Positions 54,210 to 62,787 of a stretch of DNA of 64,000 nt are shown piece by piece. Numbering within the stretch: the stretch's first letter is position 1; every line of letters starts with the position of its first letter. The position numbers and the translations under genes were made by a program. The stretch comes from Microbispora sp. NBC_01189 (GTDB lineage Bacteria > Actinomycetota > Actinomycetes > Streptosporangiales > Streptosporangiaceae): positions 255,501-319,500 of the forward strand of contig NZ_CP108581.1 of NCBI RefSeq assembly GCF_036010665.1. Reading direction: 5' to 3'. The notes under the pieces are model-generated. The model worked only from the letters and a program-made list of their open reading frames with translations. It did no database searches and was not told the DNA's origin.

Positions 54210-56351
54210 ATGATCGGGCGGCTGCTGGTCGCGAACCGCGGGGAGATCGCCCGCAGGGTGTTCCGCACCTGCCGTGAGCTGGGCGTGGAGACCGTCGCCG
54301 TCTTCTCCGACGCCGACGCCGACGCGCCGCACGTGGCCGAGGCCGACCAGGCCGTACGGCTGGGCGCCCCGCTGGCGTACCTCGACCCGGGCCGCCTGGT
54401 CGAGGCGGCCCGGCGGTCGGGGGCCGACGCGGTGCATCCCGGGTACGGGTTCCTGTCGGAGCACGCCGGGTTCGCCCGCGCCGTGCTGGACGCCGGGCTG
54501 ACCTGGATCGGCCCCTCGCCCGAGGCCGTCGCCGCGATGGGCACGAAGATCGAGGCCAAGGCGCTGATGGCCGAGGCCGGGGTGCCGGTCCTGCCGACCA
54601 TCCCGCTGTCCCCGGACATCCCGCCCCAGCTGACGTTTCCCGTGCTGGTCAAGGCGTCGGCGGGCGGCGGCGGGCGGGGCATGCGGGTGGTGCGCGACCC
54701 GGCCGGGCTCGCCGAGGCGGTCGCGTCGGCCCGCCGCGAGGCCCTGTCGGCCTTCGGCGACGGCACGTTGTTCGCCGAGCCGCTGCAGGAGGGCGCCCGT
54801 CACATCGAGGTGCAGATCCTCGCCGACGGGCACGGCACGGTCTGGGCGCTCGGCGAGCGGGAGTGCTCCATCCAGCGCCGCCACCAGAAGGTGATCGAGG
54901 AGGCCCCCTCCCCCGCCGTCACCCCCGAGCTGCGCCGTGAGCTGAGCGACGCCGCGATCCGGGCCGCCCGCGCGATCGGCTACACCGGCGCGGGCACCGT
55001 CGAGTTCCTCGTGTCGGACGAGGGCTTCTTCTTCCTGGAGATGAACACCCGTCTGCAGGTGGAGCACCCGGTGACCGAGTGCGTCTACGGGGTCGACCTG
55101 GTCCGGCTGCAGATCGAGGTGGCCGAGGGCGCGCGGCTCGCCGCGCTGCCGCCGAGCCCGGTGGGCCACGCGATCGAGGCCCGCCTGTACGCGGAGGACG
55201 CCCAGGGACGCCCCCAGAGCGGCGTGCTGCACCGCTTCGAGATCCCCGGCGTGGACGGCGAGTTCGGTCTCGGCGCCCGGCTGCGGCTCGACTCCGGGGT
55301 GGTCTCCGGCGGCGAGGTGGGCGTCCACTACGACCCGATGCTCGCCAAGGTCGTCTCGTACGGCGGAGACCGGGCGGAGGCGGCCCGGCGGCTGGCGCAC
55401 GCGCTCGCACGGGCCCGCATCCACGGGCTGACGACCAACCGCGACATCCTCGTGGGCGTGCTGCGGCACCCGGACTTCCTGTCCGGGGCGCTCGACACCG
55501 GCTTCCTCGACCGGCGTCCCGTTCCGGCGACGCTCGCCGGGCCCGGGGCCGTACGGCTGTCGGCCCTCGCGGCGGCGCTCGCCGGGGCGGCGGCGAACCG
55601 GGCGGCGGCGCGGCGCGACGGGGTCCTCGGCGGGCTGCCGAGCGGCTGGCGCAACGTGCCCTCGCAGCCCCGGCGCACCGCGTACGACGCCGACGACGGC
55701 CGCCTGGAGATCGCCTACCGCCTGACCAGGGACGGGCTGCGGGCCGAGGGCTTCGAGGACGTCGCCCTGGTGTCGGCCGAGCCCGGCCGGGTGGTGCTGG
55801 AGACGGAAGGCCTGCGGCACGCGTTCGAGGTGGCGGCCTATCCGGGCGTGGTGCATGTCGACTCGCCTCTCGGGCCGGTCCGGCTCGTCCCGGTGGAGCG
55901 GCTGCCCGAGCCCGCCACGCGGGTGTCGTCGGGAGCACTGCCCGCCCCGATGCCGGGTACGGTCCTGCGTGTCGAGGTGAAGCCCGGCGACGTCGTCGAG
56001 GCCGGGCAGCCGGTGGTCGTGCTGGAGGCGATGAAGATGGAGCACCTGATCGTGGCCCCCGCCTCGGGCACCGTGGCCGCCCTGCACGTGGCGCCGGGCG
56101 CGCGGGTCGAGGCCGGCGCACCCCTCGCCGACATCGAACCCGAGCGCGAGCCCGAGCCCGCAGCCGAGACCAAGCCCACACCCGCGCCCGAGACCGCGCC
56201 CGCAGTGGAGACCACGCGTGTGACCGATGGCGGGCCCGACATCGCGGCCCACGAGGGAGCCCTCACCGAGGCCCCCACCGAGGCCCCCACCGAGGCCCGC
56301 AGTTCGGCCGGCGTCGAGCCGGCTCCGAGCGGGGAGGTGGAGCCGGGATGA
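54210..56351 (+). CDS. Acyl-CoA carboxylase alpha subunit (biotin carboxylase + BCCP) with disordered C-tail
   Basis: 713 residues. Biotin carboxylase (about 1-445): LLVANRGEIARRVFRTCREL, HPGYGFLSEHAGFARAV, KASAGGGGRGMRVV and FFLEMNTRLQVEHPVTE. The BCCP domain carries EAMKMEH with Lys609 as biotinylation site. BCCP normally ends the protein within about 35 residues of this Lys, but here a tail of about 72 residues follows, rich in Glu, Pro, Ala and Thr (EPEREPEPAAETK, EAPTEAPTEA). Partner of the upstream beta subunit; AtuF/LiuD position. The stop overlaps the hydratase ATG (ATGA). Confidence 0.93.
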   Translation: MIGRLLVANRGEIARRVFRTCRELGVETVAVFSDADADAPHVAEADQAVRLGAPLAYLDPGRLVEAARRSGADAVHPGYGFLSEHAGFARAVLDAGLTWIGPSPEAVAAMGTKIEAKALMAEAGVPVLPTIPLSPDIPPQLTFPVLVKASAGGGGRGMRVVRDPAGLAEAVASARREALSAFGDGTLFAEPLQEGARHIEVQILADGHGTVWALGERECSIQRRHQKVIEEAPSPAVTPELRRELSDAAIRAARAIGYTGAGTVEFLVSDEGFFFLEMNTRLQVEHPVTECVYGVDLVRLQIEVAEGARLAALPPSPVGHAIEARLYAEDAQGRPQSGVLHRFEIPGVDGEFGLGARLRLDSGVVSGGEVGVHYDPMLAKVVSYGGDRAEAARRLAHALARARIHGLTTNRDILVGVLRHPDFLSGALDTGFLDRRPVPATLAGPGAVRLSALAAALAGAAANRAAARRDGVLGGLPSGWRNVPSQPRRTAYDADDGRLEIAYRLTRDGLRAEGFEDVALVSAEPGRVVLETEGLRHAFEVAAYPGVVHVDSPLGPVRLVPVERLPEPATRVSSGALPAPMPGTVLRVEVKPGDVVEAGQPVVVLEAMKMEHLIVAPASGTVAALHVAPGARVEAGAPLADIEPEREPEPAAETKPTPAPETAPAVETTRVTDGGPDIAAHEGALTEAPTEAPTEARSSAGVEPAPSGEVEPG

Positions 56352-57208
56352 ACGCGGCCGGCGAGTCGTCGCGACGACCACATGCCCCGCAGGATGCAGG
56401 GGCGTCCTCGGGGGATCTCGTGCGGTGGGAGCGGGCGGGCGGCGTTGCCACGATCACGCTCGACTCGCCGCACAACCGCAACGCCCTGTCGTCCCGGCTG
56501 CTCGCGCGACTCGACGAGGCTCTTTCGTGGGCGCTGGACGAGCCCGCCGTACGGGTGATCGTGCTGACCGGAGCGGGGCCGGTGTTCTGCGCCGGAGCGG
56601 ACCTGAAGGAGCAACGCGGCGGAGGGGCGCCGGTCACCGCGCCGGTCACCGTGTCGTTCCCCGCGGTCATGCTGCGGATCTGGGAGAGCCCGAAGCCGGT
56701 CGTGTGCCGCCTCAACGGCACAGCCAGAGCGGGCGGCCTCGGCCTGGTGGCGGCGTGCGACTTCGCGATCGCCCCGCAGAGCGCGTCGTTCGCCTTCACC
56801 GAGGTGCGGCTCGGGGTGGTCCCCGCGATGATCGCGGCCACCTGCCTGCGCCGCCTGGAGCCCCGGGCCGCGGCCGAATACCTCCTGACCGGCGAGGTCT
56901 TCTCCGCCGCTCGCGCGGTGGAGATCGGGCTGCTCACCCGGGCCGTCCCGGAGGAGGACCTCGACGCGATGGTGGCGCACTACACGGGCATGCTGCTGCG
57001 CGGCGGCCCCGAGGCGCTGGCGATCACCAAGCGGCTCGTCCGCGAGGTGCCGCTGATGCCGGTCGAGGCGGGCCTGCGGGAGATGGCCGCGCTGTCGGCC
57101 GAGCGATTCGCCTCCGAAGAGGGACAGGAGGGCATCCGGGCCTTCGCCGAGAAACGCCCCGCCGCCTGGGTCCCCTCCGAGACCACGGGCGCGGAAGCCG
57201 GGCGATGA
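56348..57208 (+). CDS. Enoyl-CoA hydratase/isomerase family protein
   Basis: 286-residue crotonase-fold enzyme adding water to the carboxylated enoyl-CoA (AtuE/LiuC-type step). Motifs are ATITLDSPHNRNALSSRLLA, oxyanion-hole strands FCAGADLKEQR and LNGTARAGGLGLVAACDFAI, and FAFTEVRLGVVPAMIAATCL with a catalytic Glu position. The Ala-Arg-Ala-Gly-Gly oxyanion sequence departs from the more common GxAxGGG. A disordered N-terminal extension of about 25 residues precedes the fold. Overlaps both neighbours by ATGA. Confidence 0.92.
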   Translation: MNAAGESSRRPHAPQDAGASSGDLVRWERAGGVATITLDSPHNRNALSSRLLARLDEALSWALDEPAVRVIVLTGAGPVFCAGADLKEQRGGGAPVTAPVTVSFPAVMLRIWESPKPVVCRLNGTARAGGLGLVAACDFAIAPQSASFAFTEVRLGVVPAMIAATCLRRLEPRAAAEYLLTGEVFSAARAVEIGLLTRAVPEEDLDAMVAHYTGMLLRGGPEALAITKRLVREVPLMPVEAGLREMAALSAERFASEEGQEGIRAFAEKRPAAWVPSETTGAEAGR

Positions 57209-58947
57209 CGGCCGAGGCCGGGCGACCGAGGCCGCTGCGGGTCGCGAACTGCGGCGGCTTCTACGGCGACCGGCTCTCGGCGGCGCGGGAGATGGTCGAG
57301 GGCGGGCCGATCGACGTCCTGACCGGCGACTGGCTCGCCGAGCTCACCATGTCGATCCTCGCCGGCAACCGGCTGAAGGGCCGCCCCGGCTACGCCCGCA
57401 CCTTCCTCACCCAGATGGAGCAGGTCCTCGGCACCTGTCTGGACCAGGGCGTCAAAGTGGTCTCCAACGCGGGCGGCCTGGACCCGGCCGGCTGCGCGGA
57501 GGCGGTCTCCGCCCTGGCCGACCGGCTGGGGCTGCGCGTGAACGTCGCCCACGTCACCGGCGACGACCTCATGCCGCTCGCCGAGCCGCCGGTCAACGCC
57601 GGCACCGGCGAGATCCTGCGGGAGACCCCGCTCACCGCCAACGCCTACCTCGGCGGACGGCCGATCGCGGTGGCGCTGGAGCACGGCGCGGACGTCGTCG
57701 TCACCGGGCGGGTCACCGACGCGGCGCTGGTCACCGGGCCCGGCATGTGGTGGTTCGGCTGGCGTCCCGGCGACCTCGACGCGCTGGCCGGTTCGGTCGT
57801 CGCGGGGCACGTCATCGAGTGCGGCTGCCAGGCGACCGGCGGCAACTACGCCTTCTTCGAGGAGGTGCCCGGCCTGCCCGACTGCGGTTTCCCCATCGCC
57901 GAACTGCACGCGGACGGGTCGAGCGTGATCACCAAGCACCCGGGCACCGGCGGGCTGGTCTCGACCGGCACCGTGACCGCGCAGCTGCTGTACGAGATCG
58001 CCTCACCCCGCTATCCCGGCCCTGATGTGACGGCCCGGTTCGACACCGTACGCCTGGAACAGGAGGGTCCGGACCGGGTCAGGATCACGGGCGTACGCGG
58101 CGAGGCCCCGCCGGAGACGCTGAAGGTGGCGGTCACCTGCCTCGGCGGCTTCCGCAACACGATGACCCTCGTGCTCACCGGCCTGGACATCGCCGCGAAG
58201 GCCCGGGTCGCGCAGGAGGCGATCTGGGCCCGCGTGCCCCGCGACTCGTTCGACCAGGTCCACGTGGAGCTGACCCCCCTGGAGACAGGCGGGACCGCGT
58301 TGCTGCGGATCACGGTCATGGACTCCGACGCCCGCACGGCGGGACGGGCGTTCTCCTCGGCGGTGGTGGAGACCGGCCTGGCGAGCTACCCCGGCTTCTT
58401 CGGGCTGACGCCGCCCGCCGACGCCTCTCCCTACGGCGTCTACTGGCCATCCTCGGTCGACGCCCGTACCGTGATCCCGGTCGTGACCGTCGGCGGGCTC
58501 CGCATGGAGGTGCCGTACACGCCGCCCGAACCACAGGCCCCGCTGCTCTCCTCGGACCTGTACGGCGCGGCCGGAGACGTCGCGGATCGCCAGGCGGCCC
58601 CGCCGTACACGGGTGATCTCACGAGCGGGCCGGTCCGGCCGCTGGGCAGGATCGCAGGCGCGCGGTCGGGCGACAAGGGCGGCGACGCCAATCTCGGCGT
58701 CTGGGTGCGCGACCCCGCCCACTACCCGTGGCTCGCGGCGTTCCTGACCGTGGAGCGGCTCAGGGAACTGCTGCCGGAGGTCGGCCGGCTGCCGGTGGAG
58801 CGGTTCGCGCTGCCGAACCTGCACGCGCTCAACTTCGTGGTGCACGGCCTGCTGGGCAGGGGCGTCGCCGCGAGCCCGCTCCTCGACCCGCAGGCCAAGG
58901 CGCTCGGGGAACGCCTGCGCGCGGTCCGCGTACCGGTTCCGTCGTGA
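57205..58947 (+). CDS. atuA: AtuA-like (DUF1446) acyclic terpene utilisation protein
   Basis: 580-residue cytoplasmic protein of the AtuA/DUF1446 family, needed for citronellol/geraniol breakdown in Pseudomonas though its reaction is not known. The main domain (about 1-445) has VANCGGFYGDRLSAAREMVE, DVLTGDWLAELTMSILAGN, VVSNAGGLDPAGCAEAVSAL and VVTGRVTDAALVTGPGMWWF. The C-terminal AtuA-like ferredoxin-fold domain has LGRIAGARSGDKGGDANLGV. ATG 57205 overlaps the hydratase stop. Last gene of the carboxylase operon, which argues for terpenoid or branched-chain acyl-CoA catabolism. Confidence 0.92.
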   Translation: MTAEAGRPRPLRVANCGGFYGDRLSAAREMVEGGPIDVLTGDWLAELTMSILAGNRLKGRPGYARTFLTQMEQVLGTCLDQGVKVVSNAGGLDPAGCAEAVSALADRLGLRVNVAHVTGDDLMPLAEPPVNAGTGEILRETPLTANAYLGGRPIAVALEHGADVVVTGRVTDAALVTGPGMWWFGWRPGDLDALAGSVVAGHVIECGCQATGGNYAFFEEVPGLPDCGFPIAELHADGSSVITKHPGTGGLVSTGTVTAQLLYEIASPRYPGPDVTARFDTVRLEQEGPDRVRITGVRGEAPPETLKVAVTCLGGFRNTMTLVLTGLDIAAKARVAQEAIWARVPRDSFDQVHVELTPLETGGTALLRITVMDSDARTAGRAFSSAVVETGLASYPGFFGLTPPADASPYGVYWPSSVDARTVIPVVTVGGLRMEVPYTPPEPQAPLLSSDLYGAAGDVADRQAAPPYTGDLTSGPVRPLGRIAGARSGDKGGDANLGVWVRDPAHYPWLAAFLTVERLRELLPEVGRLPVERFALPNLHALNFVVHGLLGRGVAASPLLDPQAKALGERLRAVRVPVPS

Positions 58948-58966
58948 TCTCGCTCCAGTGCCCCTC

Positions 58967-59107
58967 CCGCCAATCTTTGCCCCGTCGCGTCGCCCAGAGC
59001 GGCACCTCGCTGCGTTGTCGTCGTCGCCCATAGCTCCGCTATGGGCTCCTCCTCCGCCTTGCGATGCACCACTCTGGACACCGCTCCGCCCGGGCAAATC
59101 TTGGCGG
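58967..59107. repeat. 141-bp imperfect palindromic element
   Basis: Outer ends CCGCCAA(N3)TTGCCC at 58967 and GGGCAAA(N3)TGGCGG ending at 59107 are inverted copies. The centre is GCCCATAGC(TCC)GCTATGGGC (59026-59046). Between them the arms match at about 70 percent by eye, including CCAGAG against CTCTGG. The symmetry centre of ends and core coincide near 59036. It sits alone between the AtuA gene and an HTH regulator. It could be a transcript terminator, an RNA element or a mobile palindromic repeat. Confidence 0.75.
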
Positions 59108-59159
59108 TCACGGCACTAGGATTGCGCAATCGCAGGACCGCCCGCATGCGGAGGTGGAA

Positions 59160-60011
59160 GTGACCGGTTTCCATCAAGCCCGCATGGATCTGGGGGTCCG
59201 GCTGCGCCGGCTGCGGGAGAACGCCCGCCTGTCCGGGAAGGACCTCGCCGAGCGGCTCCACTGGCAGCCGTCCAAGGTCTCGCGCATCGAGAACGCCCGC
59301 CAGACCGCCTCCGAGGACGACGTGGCCGCCTGGGGGAAGGCCGTGGAGGCCGACCCGCAGACGATGGACGCCCTGGTCAGGCAGGCGGCCGGGCTCCAGG
59401 AGCGGCAGGAGTCCTGGCGGCAGCGGCAGCGGAACGGCCTGGCCGCCCTGCAGGAGGACATTCGCGACCTGGAGACGCGGACCCTGCTGTTCCGGGCCTT
59501 CGAGCCCGGGGTGGTGATCGGACTGCTGCAGACCACGGAGTACGCCCGGCACGTCTTCGGGAAGCTCGGGCGGCTGTACCGGTCGGCCGCCGACGTGGAC
59601 GATGCGATCCGGATCCGGATGCGGCGCCAGGAGATCCTGTACGACCCGGCGCGGCGGTTCCGGTTCGTCATGCCCGAGGCGGTGCTGCGTTACCGGCTCG
59701 CGCCACCCGAGGTGATGCGCGGCCAGCTCGACCGGCTGATCGCGGTGACGACGCTGCCGAACGTCGAGTTCGGCCTGCTGCCGTTCGAGGCGCCGCTGCC
59801 GTCCGCGCCGACGAACTCGTTCTGGATCTACGACAACGCCCTGGTGGGGGTCTCCACCGGCACCCGGGACCTGCTGCTGCGCGACGCCGGCGAGGTCGAG
59901 TTCTACGCCCGGGCATTCGAGGAGTTCTGCGAGGTGGCGGCCTTCCGGGACGACGCGAGGGCGCTGATCGTCCGCGCCCTCGACGACTACACCGGCCACC
60001 CGCCGCGCTGA
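59160..60011 (+). CDS. XRE-family HTH regulator with DUF5753 domain
   Basis: 283 residues from GTG 59160, chosen because GGAGG lies five bases before it; an ATG at 59064 would read through the palindromic element. The helix-turn-helix is LGVRLRRLRENARLSGKDLA to WQPSKVSRIENARQ (about 10-50). DUF5753 shows LLQTTEYARHVFGKL, FGLLPFEAPLPSAPTNSFWI and VEFYARAFEEFCEVA. The binding site and target are unknown; no DUF397 partner gene adjoins. Confidence 0.88.
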   Translation: MTGFHQARMDLGVRLRRLRENARLSGKDLAERLHWQPSKVSRIENARQTASEDDVAAWGKAVEADPQTMDALVRQAAGLQERQESWRQRQRNGLAALQEDIRDLETRTLLFRAFEPGVVIGLLQTTEYARHVFGKLGRLYRSAADVDDAIRIRMRRQEILYDPARRFRFVMPEAVLRYRLAPPEVMRGQLDRLIAVTTLPNVEFGLLPFEAPLPSAPTNSFWIYDNALVGVSTGTRDLLLRDAGEVEFYARAFEEFCEVAAFRDDARALIVRALDDYTGHPPR

Positions 60012-60028
60012 GCGCGTCGACGGGTTCC

Positions 60029-60051
60029 GGCGGCCCGTCGGCCGGGCCGCC
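60029..60051. terminator. Hairpin between convergent regulator and ferritin-like genes
   Basis: GGCGGCCC (60029-60036) pairs with GGGCCGCC (60044-60051) around a seven-base loop, placed to end transcription from both sides. Confidence 0.65.
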
Positions 60052-60091
60052 CGCCCGTCCCCCCCTCGGCGTGCTGTGATTCAGCGCGCCG

Positions 60092-60508
60092 TCATTCGCC
60101 CAGCACGGTCTGCAGGTCCATGACGTGGTCCTGCGTCTGCTGCAGCAGCGGGCGCAGCGCCTCGGCGACGTCGCTCAGGCCGAGCTGCTGGGCCTGCTCC
60201 ACCCGCTCGCGGTAGCGGCGCAGCTGCTCCTGCTCCAGTTCGAGGTCGAGCCGCAACGCCTGCGCGCTGTCGGTCGCGACCGGGATCTCGGGAACGCGGA
60301 CGCTCGGCACGCCGCCGAGGAAGTCGATCTGCTCGGCCAGCGTGCTCGCGTGGTTGAGCTCCTGGCCGAGGTGCTGCTTGAGCTCCTCGATGATCGACAG
60401 GTACTGCGCGCCCTTGATCGTCGCCGCGTGCTGGACGTACTGCACGATCGAGCGGTACTCGCTCTCCAGGTCCTCGTTCAGGAGGGCGATGAAGGCCTCC
60501 GTGTCCAT
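60092..60508 (-). CDS. Ferritin-like / bacterioferritin-type protein
   Basis: 138-residue four-helix-bundle protein. Di-iron ligand candidates are Glu in LNEDLESEYRSIVQYVQHAA, the ExxH of LGQELNHASTLAEQIDFLGG, and Glu in LDLELEQEQLRRYRERVEQA and the last helix QTQDHVMDLQ. Shorter than classical bacterioferritin (about 158) and without an obvious haem-binding Met, it resembles the Dps/ferritin-like subgroup for iron handling or oxidative stress. ATG 60508 follows AAAGGACG; an upstream ATG seven codons earlier is possible. Confidence 0.87.
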   Translation of the reverse strand: MDTEAFIALLNEDLESEYRSIVQYVQHAATIKGAQYLSIIEELKQHLGQELNHASTLAEQIDFLGGVPSVRVPEIPVATDSAQALRLDLELEQEQLRRYRERVEQAQQLGLSDVAEALRPLLQQTQDHVMDLQTVLGE

Positions 60509-60581
60509 AGATGATCGTCCTTTCGTCATCGGGAGGCCCTTCCCGTACCCGCCAAGGTGGCGGCCGAACGCGTCCGGCCCC

Positions 60582-60603
60582 GATATCGGCCCTGATATCG
60601 GCC
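60582..60603. repeat. Direct repeat GATATCGGCC x2 in the ferritin-like gene upstream region
   Basis: GATATCGGCC occurs at 60582-60591 and 60594-60603, each preceded by CC or CCT. It lies between the glycosyltransferase stop and the ferritin-like start, where a regulator of the latter could bind. Confidence 0.4.
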
Positions 60604-60615
60604 GCCCGCGCCCGC

Positions 60616-62787
60616 TCAGCCGAGGCGGTAAAGGGTGCTTGTCCCGGTTCCGCCGTACTCGGACGCCAGGACGAGGGTGGCATTGGCCTTCACCCATTCG
60701 GTCACGGACGAGTCGGCCCCACCACCGGGTCCACCACCGGGCCCGCGTCCCTCGCCGAGCAGGACGTACCGCAGGCTGCCGTCCGCGGCGTACTTCCGCA
60801 GCAGGTCCACGGTCATCGCCGGGTCGGAGCCGGTGAAGCCGCCCATCGCGATGACCGGCTCGCCGGTCGACAGGATGAGCGAGGAGGCGCTCTGCGCGCT
60901 CCCCACGGCGACCAGCCAGGTGGCGCCACCCTTGTTGCGCTTCAGGTAGGCGGCCATCCCGGCGTCCACCTGGCCGCCGGGCCCGCGCATGCCCCGGCCG
61001 CCCTGCGCGTCCCCACCGGACGCCGGTGCCCCGGGAGCGTCCGCGCCCGCCGCCGGTCGCGTGCCGCTGGGCGGGGCCATCCCGCCCATTCCGCCCATTT
61101 CGCCGGGACCGCCGGGACCGCCGGGACCGCCGAAGCCGCCGAAGCCGCCGAAGCCGGAGGGGCCGGCGGTGGGGTTGGTGCCGTTCACCGCCGCACCGAG
61201 CGGCGTCACGGCGTACGCCGCCGGTCCGGCGAGCCCGGCCACGACCGCCGCAGCCAATGCGAGTGCCATGACCCATGCGCCGGCCATGACCCGTGCCGCC
61301 GTACGGCGTCCACGCCCAGCCGGGGAGTCACGGTCCGCGCCCCGCTCAGCGGAGGCGAAGGCCGTAGCCATCAGGGCGAGGACGGCCACCGCCGTCGCGC
61401 CCGCGATCGTCCAGGCGAGCCAGGGCACGAACTCCGGCGTACGGCGCAGCACGGCGAACGACCAGGCGCCCGTCACGGCGACGGCCACCGCCAGAACCAG
61501 ACTCCAGGCCCGGGACGTACGCGCCGCCCGCCACATCAGCACGCCGCCGATGCCGGTCAGCGCGGCGATCGCCGGGGCCATCGCGGTCGTGTAGTAGGGG
61601 TGGAAGGTCCCGCTGGAGAAGCTGAACACGGCGTAGTGGACCACCAGCCAGCCGCCCCACAGCAGCAGCGCGGCGCGCACGGGCCGCGTCGCGGGCCCGT
61701 ACGCGTGCCGGGCGGCCAGGAGCAGGCCGCAGACGAGCGCGATCACGGCGAACGGGAGCAGCCAGGAGATCTGCCCGGCCATGACGTCGTTGAACAGCCG
61801 CCCGGCCCCGGCCGTGCCGCCGAACCCGCCCCCCGGGCCACCTCCCGGTCCGCCGCCGCCGAAGGCCCGGGTGAGGCCCTCGGGCAGGTCGCCGGACGCC
61901 GCGGCGGGAGGCCGTCCCGGCCCGCCGTTGCCCGCACCGCCGAAGACGCGGCCGAGGCCGTTGTAGCCGATCACGAGGTCCCACACGCTGTTGTCGGTGC
62001 TGCCCCCGGCGTACGGCCGGGAGGAGGCCGGGGTCAGGTCGACCATGAACATCCACCACCCGCTGGAGACGACGAGCACCGCTCCGGCGGCGAGCAGGCG
62101 CCCGATCCGCCGTACGAGCCGCCCCGGCGCGGCGTACAGGTAGGTGAGCGCGAACGCGGGCAGCACCAGATAGGCCTGCAGCATCTTGGTGGTGAAGGCG
62201 AGGCCCACCAGCACGGCGACGGCGAGCAGCGTGCGCAGGCGGCCGGTGCGGATCGCCTCCAGGCAGAACCACCCGGCCGCCACCAGCAGGAACACCAGGA
62301 TCGTGTCGGGGTTGTTGTCCCGGTTGATGGCGACGGTGATCGGCGTCAGCGTCATCACCAGCGCCGCCAGCAGGGCCGCCGCCCCGGCCGCGCGCTCGTC
62401 GAGCCCGCGCAGCGACCGCCGTACGGCCGAGCCGACCAGGGCCACCGACCCGACCCCGGCGGCGGCCTGCGGCAGCAGCATGCTCCACGTGCCGAAGCCG
62501 AAGATCCTGGCCGACAGGCCCATGACCCACAGCGCGAACGGCGGCTTGTCGACGGTGATGAACGACCCGGCGTCCAGCGCGCCATAGAAGAACGCCTTCC
62601 AGCTTCGGGTGCCGGAGTAGATCGCGGCGGCGTAGTAGTCGTTGGCGTACCCGTTGCGGCCGAGCGCCCAGGTGTGGAGGACGGCCGCGAGGACCAGTAC
62701 GGCCCACCTGCCCCAGCGCAGGAGCGGTGTCACGCGACCGGCCGGGGCTCGCCGGCCGATCGGGGTCAGGGTGGTGAGCACGGTCAT
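60616..62787 (-). CDS. GT39-family membrane mannosyltransferase (YkcB-like)
   Basis: 723-residue polytopic protein using a polyprenyl-phosphate sugar donor. The first cytoplasmic/outer loop has the conserved Asp pair region GRNGYANDYYAAAIYSGTRS and ITVDKPPFALWVMGLSARIF. About 11-12 membrane segments follow, with NRDNNPDTILVFLL and LAFTTKMLQAYLVLPAFALT, then a soluble C-terminal domain (GMAAYLKRNKGGATWLVAVG, GEPVIAMGGFTGSDPAMTVD). Two Gly-rich insertions occur, near residues 295-335 and 545-585. The stop side is followed by the ferritin-like gene. ATG 62787 overlaps the GT2 stop, so the GT2 enzyme probably makes its lipid-linked donor. Confidence 0.9.
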   Translation of the reverse strand: MTVLTTLTPIGRRAPAGRVTPLLRWGRWAVLVLAAVLHTWALGRNGYANDYYAAAIYSGTRSWKAFFYGALDAGSFITVDKPPFALWVMGLSARIFGFGTWSMLLPQAAAGVGSVALVGSAVRRSLRGLDERAAGAAALLAALVMTLTPITVAINRDNNPDTILVFLLVAAGWFCLEAIRTGRLRTLLAVAVLVGLAFTTKMLQAYLVLPAFALTYLYAAPGRLVRRIGRLLAAGAVLVVSSGWWMFMVDLTPASSRPYAGGSTDNSVWDLVIGYNGLGRVFGGAGNGGPGRPPAAASGDLPEGLTRAFGGGGPGGGPGGGFGGTAGAGRLFNDVMAGQISWLLPFAVIALVCGLLLAARHAYGPATRPVRAALLLWGGWLVVHYAVFSFSSGTFHPYYTTAMAPAIAALTGIGGVLMWRAARTSRAWSLVLAVAVAVTGAWSFAVLRRTPEFVPWLAWTIAGATAVAVLALMATAFASAERGADRDSPAGRGRRTAARVMAGAWVMALALAAAVVAGLAGPAAYAVTPLGAAVNGTNPTAGPSGFGGFGGFGGPGGPGGPGEMGGMGGMAPPSGTRPAAGADAPGAPASGGDAQGGRGMRGPGGQVDAGMAAYLKRNKGGATWLVAVGSAQSASSLILSTGEPVIAMGGFTGSDPAMTVDLLRKYAADGSLRYVLLGEGRGPGGGPGGGADSSVTEWVKANATLVLASEYGGTGTSTLYRLG

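Noticed and set aside
59064..59160. Upstream ATG for the HTH regulator at 59160
   Set aside because: It would translate the palindromic element; GTG 59160 has an ideal ribosome site and gives the family-typical N-terminus.
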